Origin: Gammaproteobacteria bacterium
GTDB taxonomy: Bacteria; Pseudomonadota; Gammaproteobacteria; Pseudomonadales; Porticoccaceae
NCBI GenBank assembly: GCA_003646355.1
Contig: QNFO01000076.1
Coordinates: 1-6,273 of the forward strand
DNA length: 6,273 nucleotides
Direction: 5' to 3'
Shown here: positions 1-6,187 of the stretch, in pieces
Position numbering within the stretch: the first letter of the stretch is position 1
Layout: the number at the start of each line of letters is the position of its first letter
Program-made: the position numbers and the translations under genes
The notes under the pieces: model-generated
What the model was told of the DNA's origin: nothing
The model's input: only the letters and a program-made list of their open reading frames with translations
Databases searched by the model: none

Positions 1-23
1 TCCTTTGAACAAGAATGGCTTAC

Positions 24-77
24 TTAGTTAATTAAAAGGCCTTAAGGGTGAAAAACTAAAACTGGTTAATTAGTTAG
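24..77. repeat. short AT-rich repeats in the leader of the aldehyde dehydrogenase gene
   Basis: The octamer GTTAATTA occurs twice in the same orientation, at 27-34 and 65-72. Each copy lies in a slightly longer similar context: TTAGTTAATTAA at 24-35 and GGTTAATTAGTTAG at 64-77. Between them lie two overlapping palindromes, AAGGCCTT (36-43) and CCTTAAGG (40-47). Paired short repeats just upstream of a start codon could be operator half-sites, but AT-rich leaders produce such matches by chance. I see no convincing sigma-70 promoter: TTGAAC at 5-10 followed 17 nt later by TTAATT is a poor match. The true promoter may lie left of the window. Confidence 0.25.
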
Positions 78-78
78 T

Positions 79-84
79 GGGAGA
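79..84 (+). promoter_or_regulatory. Shine-Dalgarno site that points to ATG 91 as ALDH start
   Basis: GGGAGA lies 6 nt before the ATG at 91, an ideal ribosome-binding arrangement. The GTG at 150, the first conventional start codon in the frame of the gene body, has no purine-rich site at suitable distance. The family also has conserved residues encoded upstream of 150. This site therefore argues that translation begins at 91, although that ATG is one base out of frame with the rest of the gene. Confidence 0.7.
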
Positions 85-90
85 TCCAAC

Positions 91-1586
91 ATGGCTTATC
101 AACGGCTGAGTTTAAAGAGCAATATGAGAACTATATTGGCGGCGAGTGGGTGGCCCCGATTGATGGTAAATATTTTGAGAATACTTCGCCTATTGATGCC
201 AGCTTTATAGCGCGCATCCCCCAGTCGAACGCTAAAGATATCGACCTGGCTGTAGAGAAAGCCTGGGAAGCGGCCGCGACGTTTAGCAAGACTTCACCGG
301 CTGAGCGCAGCATGCTGATGTTCCGCATCGCTGATCGCATGGAAGAGAATATCGAAAAGCTGGCGATGGCAGAAACCTGTGATAACGGCAAAGGCATGCG
401 CGAGACTCTGGGTGCCGATTTGCCCCTGGTGATTGACCAGTTTCGCTATTTTGGCGGCTGCGTACGTACCGAAGCCGGTAGCGTGACGAATATTGATGCC
501 GATACCGTATCGATGGAAGTACACGAGCCATTAGGTGTTGTTGCGCAAATTATTCCCTGGAACTTTCCGCTGTTAATGGCCGCCTGGAAAATAGCCCCGG
601 CACTGGTTACCGGCAACTGTATTGTTATGAAGCCTGCGGAACAAACCCCGGCGTCACTGCTGGTGTTGATGGAAGTTATTGGCGACCTTTTACCACCGGG
701 TGTGCTCAATGTGGTGAATGGCTTTGGCGCCGAATGTGGCAAGCCCCTGGCCTCACACCCCGATGTTAAGAAAGTGGCCTTTACCGGCGAGACCAGCACC
801 GGCCGTTTGATTATGCAGTACGCGGCTGAGAATATTATTCCCGTGACCACTGAGCTGGGCGGTAAGTCGCCCAACATCTTTTTTGAAAGTGTCATGGACG
901 AAGATGACGAGTTCCTCGATAAGGCCATCGAAGGTTTGGTGCTGTTTGCCTTGAACCAGGGGCAGGTCTGTACCTGTCCATCCCGCGCCTTAATTCAGGA
1001 AAGTATTTACGACAAGTTCATGGAGAAGTGCCTGGCTCGGATTGAGGCCATTACCATGGGCGACCCCTATGAGCTGACCACTATGATGGGCGCGCAAGCC
1101 TCCAATGATCAGCATGCCAAGATCATGAGCTATATTGATATCGGCAAGCAGGAGGGTGCAGAGCTGCTCACCGGTGGTGAAGTTTACGAGAACGCGCAGT
1201 ATCCCAATGGCTACTACATTCAGCCAACCGTCTTTAAAGGCAACAATAAGATGCGTATCTTCCAGGAGGAGATCTTCGGGCCGGTACTGGCCGTCACCAC
1301 CTTTAAGGATGAAGATGAAGCCCTGGAAATTGCCAACGATACCCAGTTTGGTCTGGGTTCGGGTGTCTGGTCTCGCGACATGCATCAGGTACATAAAATG
1401 AGCAGTGGCATTCAGGCCGGTCGTGTGTGGGTCAACTGCTATCACGTTTACCCTGCGGGCGCTTCATTTGGTGGTTACAAGAACTCGGGCATTGGCCGGG
1501 AAAATCACGCGATGATGTTGAACGGTTATCGCCACACTAAAAACGTGTTAATTTCCTACAATAAAAATAAGCTGGGCTTTTTCTAA
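91..1586 (+). CDS. exaC: aldehyde dehydrogenase, AldB/ExaC type (apparent N-terminal frameshift)
   Basis: NAD(P)-dependent aldehyde dehydrogenase of the AldB/ExaC/AcoD group, cytoplasmic, oxidising acetaldehyde and similar short aldehydes to acids. From the in-frame GTG at 150 the protein has 478 residues. In that numbering PWNFP carries catalytic Asn138, KPAEQTP has the cofactor-binding Lys161 and Glu164, FTGETSTG starts at 211, ELGGKSP has the general base Glu235, and GQVCTC has the nucleophile Cys274. EEIFGPV and the C-terminal LGFF ending are typical of the group. The frame stays open upstream of 150 and encodes [16 protein letters not shown], which matches the family N-terminus, but holds no ATG. 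The ATG at 91 has a good ribosome site yet is one base off; adding one A at CAACGG (100-105) would give a 498-residue protein beginning MAYQTAEFKEQ. I annotate from 91 and infer an indel, sequencing error or recoding; a GTG start at 150 is the fallback. The symbol reflects family, not proven orthology. Confidence 0.9.
111..117 (+). promoter_or_regulatory. canonical -1 slippery heptamer T TTA AAG in the frame of ATG 91
   Basis: Reading from the ATG at 91, codons 7-9 are AGT TTA AAG, so TTTAAAG sits exactly as an X XXY YYZ heptamer. A one-base backward slip would re-pair the tRNAs on TTT AAA and continue with GAG into the dehydrogenase frame, giving MAYQRLSLK followed by [12 protein letters not shown] 6-bp hairpin, CAATAT (120-125) with ATATTG (133-138) and a 7-nt loop, follows only 2 nt later; it is weak and closer than usual. 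The Phe-Lys pair encoded by TTTAAA in the body frame also fits the family, so the heptamer may be incidental. Function is unproven. Confidence 0.3.
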
Positions 1587-1600
1587 GAAGCTCTTAAACA

Positions 1601-1623
1601 CGGCTCGGCGTAGTGCCGAGCCG
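1601..1623 (+). terminator. 9-bp GC-rich hairpin between ALDH and DUF779 genes, without a U-tract
   Basis: CGGCTCGGC (1601-1609) and GCCGAGCCG (1615-1623) form a perfect 9-bp stem with a GTAGT loop, 14 nt after the dehydrogenase stop codon. The sequence after it is AATTGTC, not a T-run, so it is not a standard intrinsic terminator. It lies 15 nt before the AGGAGG ribosome site of the next gene. It could act as a partial terminator, protect the 3' end of the dehydrogenase message, or lower expression of the downstream gene relative to the dehydrogenase. The stem is certain; its role is inferred. Confidence 0.5.
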
Positions 1624-1650
1624 AATTGTCGATAAAGCAGGAGGCTTACC

Positions 1651-2025
1651 ATGCCCGTTGAGCGAGTAAGTGTGACTGAGGCAGCGGCCGAGGTGATCGA
1701 CCGTTTGCGTAGCGAGCATGGTGAGCTGATGTTTCATCTCAGCGGTGGTTGTTGTGATGGTTCTTCGCCTATGTGTTACCTCGCCGGCGAATTTCGTCTT
1801 GGTGGCCGCGATCTCTACCTCGGTGATATCCATGGTTGTGGCTTTTATATGCACGCCGATCAGTTTGAATACTATAAAAATTGCCACACCATCGTCGATG
1901 TAGTCGAAGGGCGGGGCGCTAGTTTTTCCCTCGAAATACCCCTCGGGGTACGTTTTATTATTCGCTCACGTATTTTCACCGATGAAGAGCTGGCTGATGT
2001 TCGTCCGGTGGAAGCGGCGAGTTAA
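1651..2025 (+). CDS. DUF779 domain protein, companion of AldB/ExaC aldehyde dehydrogenase
   Basis: A 124-residue soluble protein covering the DUF779 (PF05610) family from end to end; the biochemical function is unknown. Recognisable signatures are MFHLSGGCCDGSSPMC (27-42), the ADQFEYYK stretch (69-76), the GRG...FSLE segment and the RSRIFTDEE tail. Cysteines 34, 35, 42, 63 and 78 with several histidines suggest metal binding or thiol chemistry, but this is inference. No signal peptide or membrane segment is seen. The start is well supported by AGGAGG (1639-1644) spaced 6 nt from the ATG. From memory, genes of this family are often found next to acetaldehyde-type dehydrogenases like the one 64 nt upstream, so a role in aldehyde or alcohol oxidation is likely: maturation, cofactor handling or regulation. 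The hairpin in the gap may separate the expression levels of the two genes. Confidence 0.9.
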   Translation: MPVERVSVTEAAAEVIDRLRSEHGELMFHLSGGCCDGSSPMCYLAGEFRLGGRDLYLGDIHGCGFYMHADQFEYYKNCHTIVDVVEGRGASFSLEIPLGVRFIIRSRIFTDEELADVRPVEAAS

Positions 2026-2071
2026 ATTACCTTAATTCGCTTGAAATAAATTGTAATTACTTTTTGGAAGA

Positions 2072-2077
2072 AAGGGG
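2072..2077 (+). promoter_or_regulatory. Shine-Dalgarno site favouring TTG 2085 as start of the cyclase gene
   Basis: AAGGGG lies 7 nt before a TTG codon at 2085. The more upstream TTG at 2064 has only AT-rich sequence before it, and the first in-frame ATG (2166) falls inside the hydrophobic segment and has no ribosome site. The site therefore favours a 602-residue product that begins just before a short Lys/Arg-containing stretch and the first membrane segment. Confidence 0.45.
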
Positions 2078-2084
2078 TTCTTGT

Positions 2085-3893
2085 TTGCTCAAGGCTAGAT
2101 TAACTGGTGCGGGGAAAAAAGAAAAAACCTGGCTAGATGATTTTTTGGTGCCCGCACAGCCGTTTATGTTACTCATTTTGGCCACTGTTTTTTCACTCCT
2201 CTGGAGCGGCCTTGCGATAAGTAATTCGCTAGCTTCTAGCATTGGGCAAGAAACTGGTATTGCCCAGGCTTCTTTTTATCTGGAAGACAGTGGTGCACCG
2301 CTGAACTTGAGTGAGGCTAATGCGCTTTATCAAAGTGGGGCTTTTGCCGACACCAAATTACCGCTGAGTCTTGGCATTGGTTCGAGGCCCGTGTGGGTTC
2401 GCTTTGACTTTAGTCATGTAAAAAAAGCGGCCTTGTCTAAACGCCTTTCTGTCCACACTTCATGGCTCGACAAATTAGATGTTTACTTTCTACACGATGG
2501 GCAGCTCGCGCGGACTTATCATGTTGGTGATAGCTTGGCCTATTCTCAAAGGCCCAGGCCGAGTCGCTATTTTACCTTCGATCACGATTTTTCCCCCGGC
2601 ATAAGCACAGTCCTTATTCGCGTTGAAACGCCAGACCCTATGCTGCTGCCTATTTATCTGCAGGATATTAAAAGGGCAGGCGCAGCTGAGACCTTTGAAA
2701 ACTATAGTTATGGCTTTGTCTACGGCGGTATGTTTGCGCTGCTGGCCTATAATTTAATGATTTTTTTCAGTCTCAGAAATTCACGCTACCTTTATTACAG
2801 TCTCTACATTAGCGCCTTTTTAGCGGTGAATATAGCGTATACCGGGCACGGTTTTATGTGGTTTTGGTCGGATTACCCGCACTGGCAGGCATGGTCAAAT
2901 CCTGTATTAATGATGTGCTTTTCTCTCGCTGGCCTTTTGTTTGCCACACACTTTCTCGATACAAAAGAGGCCTTGCCAAAACTCCATCGTGTTGTTGTAC
3001 TCATTGGCGCTGGTTTTCTCTGCGCTGAATTAATCGCTATTGGTGTGGGAAGTCGGGTCTCAGCTTTGTTGCTTTCATTTTCACTGGTATTCGTGTTTTC
3101 AGGGTTAATGGTGCTACTGGGTGCCGTGGCATTTGTTAAGGGTAATCAATCGGCCAAATACTTTCTTATCGGCTCCATTACCCATGTTACGGCCTCTTCT
3201 ATCACGGCAATGGCAGTTTGGGGCTTAATGCCCTATAGCACTCTGGCTTATCGCGCCGTCGAATTTGGCATGATGGCCGACGCTATTTTACTGGCAATGG
3301 CCCTTGCCGATAAATTCCGCATCGTTCAGGAAGAGAAATTACTGGCAGAAATATTATCGAAACTCGACCCCTTGACGTCGATTAATAATCGACGGGCATT
3401 TTATGAGTTGGTAAATCCCGCCTGGGATGTTGGCTTGCGGAAGGGGCGATCGATGTCGGCAATTTTGCTGGACGTGGACAGATTTAAAGGCATCAACGAT
3501 CGCTTTGGTCATGCTCAGGGTGACGAAATTCTGGTGCGAATCGCCGATGTGTTGAGTACGGAGATTCGCTCGGGGGATATTCTGGCGCGCTGGGGAGGGG
3601 AGGAGTTTGTTATATTTTTACCCGAAACCCCTTGTGATACAGCCCTTGCTATTGCTGAGCGCTTGCGTGAGAAAGTTGCGGTTATGCCCCTGCCAGACCC
3701 TTTGCAAAGGCTGGTGTTGACAGTAAGTCTTGGTGTTGCTGAAAATGATCAGGGTAATAAGTCTCTGGATGAGTTGATCTCTGCCGCCGATAAATATCTC
3801 TATCAGGCGAAAGATGCCGGGCGCAATCAAGTCTGCAGTGGCCTACTTTCTGAGGTCTCTCTCAATAATTCTCTGAATGCAGCGGTAGCGTAA
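2085..3893 (+). CDS. membrane diguanylate cyclase, 7TMR-DISMED2 / 7TMR-DISM / GGDEF
   Basis: Inner-membrane enzyme that makes cyclic di-GMP from two GTP in response to a periplasmic signal. Numbering runs from TTG 2064 (609 residues); the preferred TTG 2085 removes seven. Order: basic N-terminus and signal anchor (about 34-56), periplasmic 7TMR-DISMED2 sensor (about 65-205, a carbohydrate-binding-like fold), seven membrane helices of 7TMR-DISM type (about 215-418), then GGDEF (435-597). The catalytic domain looks active: DPLTSINNRR at 435, DVDRFKGINDRFGHAQGD with metal ligand Asp470, and GGEEF at 511-515. RSGD at 502-505, five residues before GGEEF, is the product-inhibition I-site. There is no EAL or HD-GYP domain, so it synthesises but does not degrade. 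The ligand is unknown. It starts 59 nt after the DUF779 gene and ends 18 nt before the yajD-like gene, so it may share a transcript with the latter. The start codon is uncertain; the domain call is not. Confidence 0.9.
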   Translation: MLKARLTGAGKKEKTWLDDFLVPAQPFMLLILATVFSLLWSGLAISNSLASSIGQETGIAQASFYLEDSGAPLNLSEANALYQSGAFADTKLPLSLGIGSRPVWVRFDFSHVKKAALSKRLSVHTSWLDKLDVYFLHDGQLARTYHVGDSLAYSQRPRPSRYFTFDHDFSPGISTVLIRVETPDPMLLPIYLQDIKRAGAAETFENYSYGFVYGGMFALLAYNLMIFFSLRNSRYLYYSLYISAFLAVNIAYTGHGFMWFWSDYPHWQAWSNPVLMMCFSLAGLLFATHFLDTKEALPKLHRVVVLIGAGFLCAELIAIGVGSRVSALLLSFSLVFVFSGLMVLLGAVAFVKGNQSAKYFLIGSITHVTASSITAMAVWGLMPYSTLAYRAVEFGMMADAILLAMALADKFRIVQEEKLLAEILSKLDPLTSINNRRAFYELVNPAWDVGLRKGRSMSAILLDVDRFKGINDRFGHAQGDEILVRIADVLSTEIRSGDILARWGGEEFVIFLPETPCDTALAIAERLREKVAVMPLPDPLQRLVLTVSLGVAENDQGNKSLDELISAADKYLYQAKDAGRNQVCSGLLSEVSLNNSLNAAVA

Positions 3894-3911
3894 ATACAAG
3901 GTGGATAAAAA

Positions 3912-4268
3912 ATGGCTTCAAGCAAACTAGATAAACATCTCGCCGAACAGCGGGTTTATATTGCTAAACGCGAGAAGGGTTATCGGGAGAAATCACTCAA
4001 GCTTTACCCCTGGATTTGCGGGCGCTGTACTCGGGAATTTACTCGCACAAACCTGAGCGAGCTAACGGTTCACCACCGCGATCACAACCACGACAATAAC
4101 CCCTCTGATGGCAGCAACTGGGAATTACTGTGCATTTACTGCCACGACGAAGAGCACACCAAGTTCGTTGATTTTATTCGCTACGGCAGTAGTGAAACGA
4201 GTGAAGTTGCGGCGGCCACCTTTAACCCTTTTGCTGATTTAAAAGAAAGAATGAAGCAGGGTAAATGA
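3912..4268 (+). CDS. yajD: YajD-like HNH nuclease family protein
   Basis: A 118-residue cytoplasmic protein that closely resembles E. coli YajD, an HNH-family protein of uncertain physiological role. Shared blocks are GYREKSLKLYPWICGRC, ELTVHHRDH, DGSNWELLCIYCHDEEH and the C-terminal NPFADLK. Two CxxC pairs (Cys36/Cys39 and Cys74/Cys77) should bind a structural zinc ion. His54-His55, Asn69 and His78/His82 supply the HNH beta-beta-alpha-metal motif, which suggests DNA binding or cleavage. The first 25 residues are charged and probably helical. The start is supported by AAGGTGG (3898-3904) spaced 7 nt from the ATG. It begins 18 nt after the cyclase stop codon. As a conserved housekeeping-type gene it is unlikely to be mobile, and its position next to a c-di-GMP enzyme may be coincidental. 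Nuclease activity is inferred from the motif only. Confidence 0.9.
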   Translation: MASSKLDKHLAEQRVYIAKREKGYREKSLKLYPWICGRCTREFTRTNLSELTVHHRDHNHDNNPSDGSNWELLCIYCHDEEHTKFVDFIRYGSSETSEVAAATFNPFADLKERMKQGK

Positions 4269-4311
4269 AGACACGGATTTAAATTGCTTGTGATTTTATA
4301 GGGTCGATACA

Positions 4312-5526
4312 ATGGATGAGTCAGAACCGCTATTAAAAGGCATCAAAGTATTAGAGATCGCGACCTATATATTTGGTCCGGGCAGTGCTGCCATCCTCTC
4401 TGATTTTGGTGCGGATGTGATTAAAATTGAGGCGCCAGGGCGCGGTGATCCCCTACGCTATGCCCATAAAGCACCACCCTTTATGCCTCTTGAGTTCGGC
4501 TATATTTGGCAGCAGGACAACCGTAATAAACGCAGCATTGGCCTCGATATGAAATCGGCAGAGGGTCGAGAGATTTTATTACAGCTGGTGCGAGAGGCGG
4601 ATATATTAATCACTAACTTTCCCCCCGATGTGCTGGCGCGGCTAAAGATTCGCTATGAAGATCTCGCTCCCGAAAATGAGCGCTTAATCTACGGCCAAAT
4701 TACTGGCTTTGGTGAAAAAGGCCCCGAGGCTAGCGCGCCGGGTTTTGATGCCACGGCCTATTGGGCGCGCTCGGGTCTAATGGATACCGTGCATACGGCC
4801 AACAGCGAGCCCTGCATGTCTTCGCCGGGCATGGGTGATCATCCCAGTGCCATGACCATGTACGCCGCCGTCATGACCGGTCTTTATAAAAGAACGATCA
4901 CGGGGCGCGGTGGCAAGGTGCATAGCAGTTTGCTGGCCAATGGCTTGTGGACGGCTTCCAGTTCCCTATCTTGTATTCTGGCCGGTGGCGGTGCAGTGGA
5001 AAATCCAAGCTTACAACAGCCAACGAATGCCTTGCTCAATCATTATCAAACTCGAGATGGGCGCTGGATATTGTTGGTCCTTTTACACCAGAACAAACAT
5101 TGGCCGGGTCTGCTCAAGGCTTTGGAGCGGGATGATCTACTCACCGATCCGCGTTTTATTGATATTAAGCAGCGCAATGCCAATGCAAAATCACTCGCCC
5201 CTATTTTGGCGGAAACTTTTCTTACCCGGGATTTGTTTGAATGGCGCGAGCGCCTGCAGGCTGAAAAACTAACCTTCAGCGTATTGGCAACAATGGAAGA
5301 GGTGATTGATGACCCCCAGGTTGTGGCCAACGATATGCTGATAGATGTCGAAGGCCACAATTTTGGCCGAGGTCAGGCGGTTAATAGCCCTTTTTGGGTA
5401 GAGGGCTCCGATAAAGTGCCCGCCCACATTGGCCCTGAGCCCGGTGCCAGTGGCCCCGATATATTGCGTGAGTTGGGTTATAGCGAAGAGAGTATCGAGC
5501 GACTCGGTAGTAAAGGGGTGATATAG
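4312..5526 (+). CDS. class III CoA-transferase, CaiB/BaiF family
   Basis: A 404-residue cytoplasmic enzyme of the family III CoA-transferases (CaiB/BaiF, formyl-CoA transferase, alpha-methylacyl-CoA racemase), full length for the family. These act as interlocked dimers and move CoA between carboxylic acids through an aspartyl-CoA thioester. Family blocks seen: LLKGIKVLEIATYIFGPG at the N-terminus, SDFGADVIKIEAPGRGDPLR (30-49), NRNKRSIGLDMKS (70-82), DILITNFPPDVLARL from 97, and GMGDHPSAM carrying the probable catalytic Asp176. The C-terminal half has the usual helical region and the EEVIDDPQV and ANDML motifs. The substrate cannot be deduced; carnitine, bile-acid, formyl/oxalate, succinyl and 2-methylacyl substrates all occur in the family. 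The ATG has a modest AGGG site 8 nt upstream. It lies 43 nt after the yajD-like gene without a terminator, so read-through is possible. An acyl-CoA role next to aldehyde oxidation is plausible but unproven. Confidence 0.9.
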   Translation: MDESEPLLKGIKVLEIATYIFGPGSAAILSDFGADVIKIEAPGRGDPLRYAHKAPPFMPLEFGYIWQQDNRNKRSIGLDMKSAEGREILLQLVREADILITNFPPDVLARLKIRYEDLAPENERLIYGQITGFGEKGPEASAPGFDATAYWARSGLMDTVHTANSEPCMSSPGMGDHPSAMTMYAAVMTGLYKRTITGRGGKVHSSLLANGLWTASSSLSCILAGGGAVENPSLQQPTNALLNHYQTRDGRWILLVLLHQNKHWPGLLKALERDDLLTDPRFIDIKQRNANAKSLAPILAETFLTRDLFEWRERLQAEKLTFSVLATMEEVIDDPQVVANDMLIDVEGHNFGRGQAVNSPFWVEGSDKVPAHIGPEPGASGPDILRELGYSEESIERLGSKGVI

Positions 5527-5614
5527 CCAGGGGTTTGTTTCTGTAAGCTATTTCTACAGCGCTTCTTCAAAATTTATGTTGATGTTTTTAGCCGTTTTGA
5601 ATGTCTAGATCAAA
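5527..5614. other. AT-rich spacer between convergent genes, weak inverted repeat only
   Basis: This gap separates the CoA-transferase from the converging disrupted gene. The only pairing I see is CTGTA (5541-5545) with TACAG (5555-5559), a 5-bp stem with a 9-nt loop and no T-run, too weak to call a terminator. A few T-runs (TTTTT at 5585-5589, TTTT at 5594-5597) have no GC-rich stem before them. Confidence 0.4.
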
Positions 5615-6004
5615 TCAATCACTTGTAGATAAAGCCGATATTTCTTTTTCCAGTTGGGCAAATGATTGGCCAATAAATAATGGTCTCATTTCATCGATGG
5701 GTTGTGAAACACGGATTCCTCCTTTGATGTCGACCTGCTCTTCAATCAATAATGTCCGTTGGCTTGTCAGTCTATAGAGGGTGTCAACTTCGTGCATTAA
5801 ACCCTCTTTCGAAGCAACCATCGTGTAGGCTGAACTATCCCATGTAGGTGTTCTCAATAAGACCAGCATCTCTTCTTTGTATTTATTTTTATTGAGATAG
5901 TTTACTGGAATGCCCATTAGCAGGTATTCAAAGTAAACAAAATCACTTGCCGTATAGGGGCCCTTCAGCGAACGGGATACCACTATCTTGATTAATACGG
6001 TGTG

Positions 6005-6009
6005 AAAAA
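6005..6009. other. A5 run where the minus-strand frame breaks
   Basis: On the minus strand this is GGTTTTTCAC. With four T's instead of five the codons read AAT GGT TTT CAC ACC and the upstream coding frame runs directly into the downstream one. As written, the upstream frame continues to a TGA at 5945-5943. An added base in a homopolymer is the simplest explanation. Confidence 0.5.
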
Positions 6010-6183
6010 CCATTGTTGGGATAAAGGGTTCGTCCTGCAGAAATTGAAACGATATGGCCGCGAACGATAACCTCCGACTGCTGAATGGTCTCTGCTGTAG
6101 GTAGTGGCCGATAACCCACCTTGGTGCCGCCGAGTAGGCTGAAAAAGGTGTGCTTTTGCCGCGTCGTATTTTGCTGAGAATCA

Positions 6184-6187
6184 CTAG
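6184..6187. repeat. CTAG, probable target-site duplication of the IS element
   Basis: CTAG directly abuts the first base of the terminal inverted repeat. Elements of the IS5 group duplicate 4 bp of YTAR/CTAG-type sequence on insertion. The second copy should lie beyond the window, next to the right end of the element. Confidence 0.5.

Larger units (their letters stand above)
5615..6187 (-). pseudogene. unrecognised gene, frameshifted and cut by an IS5-family insertion
   Basis: Remnant of a minus-strand gene whose 5' end is lost behind the insertion sequence. Two frames are needed. From 6185 down to 6006 one frame gives 60 plausible residues, including RPLPTAETIQQSEVIVRGHI and SISAGRTLYPNNGF. 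From 6004 to the stop at 5615-5617 another frame gives 129 residues, including TVLIKIVVSRSLKGPYTASD, FVYFEYLLMGIPVNYL and TPTWDSSAYTM. Dropping one base from the A-run 6005-6009 joins them into about 189 residues. The joined pattern (a VIVRG..VS...GR strand, then a V...LKG strand, then VYFEY, then a LVLLRT strand) looks like an all-beta extracytoplasmic domain, but I cannot name the family. The alternative single open frame 5615-6259 has an implausible Arg/Ser-rich N-terminal part and runs into the insertion sequence, so I reject it as one native gene. A sequencing error at the A-run could explain the frameshift but not the insertion. Confidence 0.6.

Noticed and set aside
5..33. Sigma-70 promoter TTGAAC-17 nt-TTAATT before ALDH; also checked for a sigma-54 GG/GC promoter
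   Set aside because: The -10 match is poor, and the TGGC at 16-19 lacks the GC element at the required spacing.
120..138. Hairpin CAATAT/ATATTG as a frameshift stimulator
   Set aside because: Six mostly A-T pairs placed only 2 nt after the heptamer are too weak and too close for a convincing stimulator, so I mention it only as context.
446..928. 160-residue minus-strand open frame inside the dehydrogenase gene
   Set aside because: It is antisense to the catalytic core of a clearly recognised enzyme, with no ribosome site or recognisable domain.
990..1445. 151-residue minus-strand open frame inside the dehydrogenase gene
   Set aside because: Antisense shadow of the conserved C-terminal half; no family resemblance.
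5046..5360. 104-residue minus-strand open frame inside the CoA-transferase gene
   Set aside because: Antisense to conserved CaiB/BaiF sequence; low-complexity Ser/Arg-rich product without a ribosome site.
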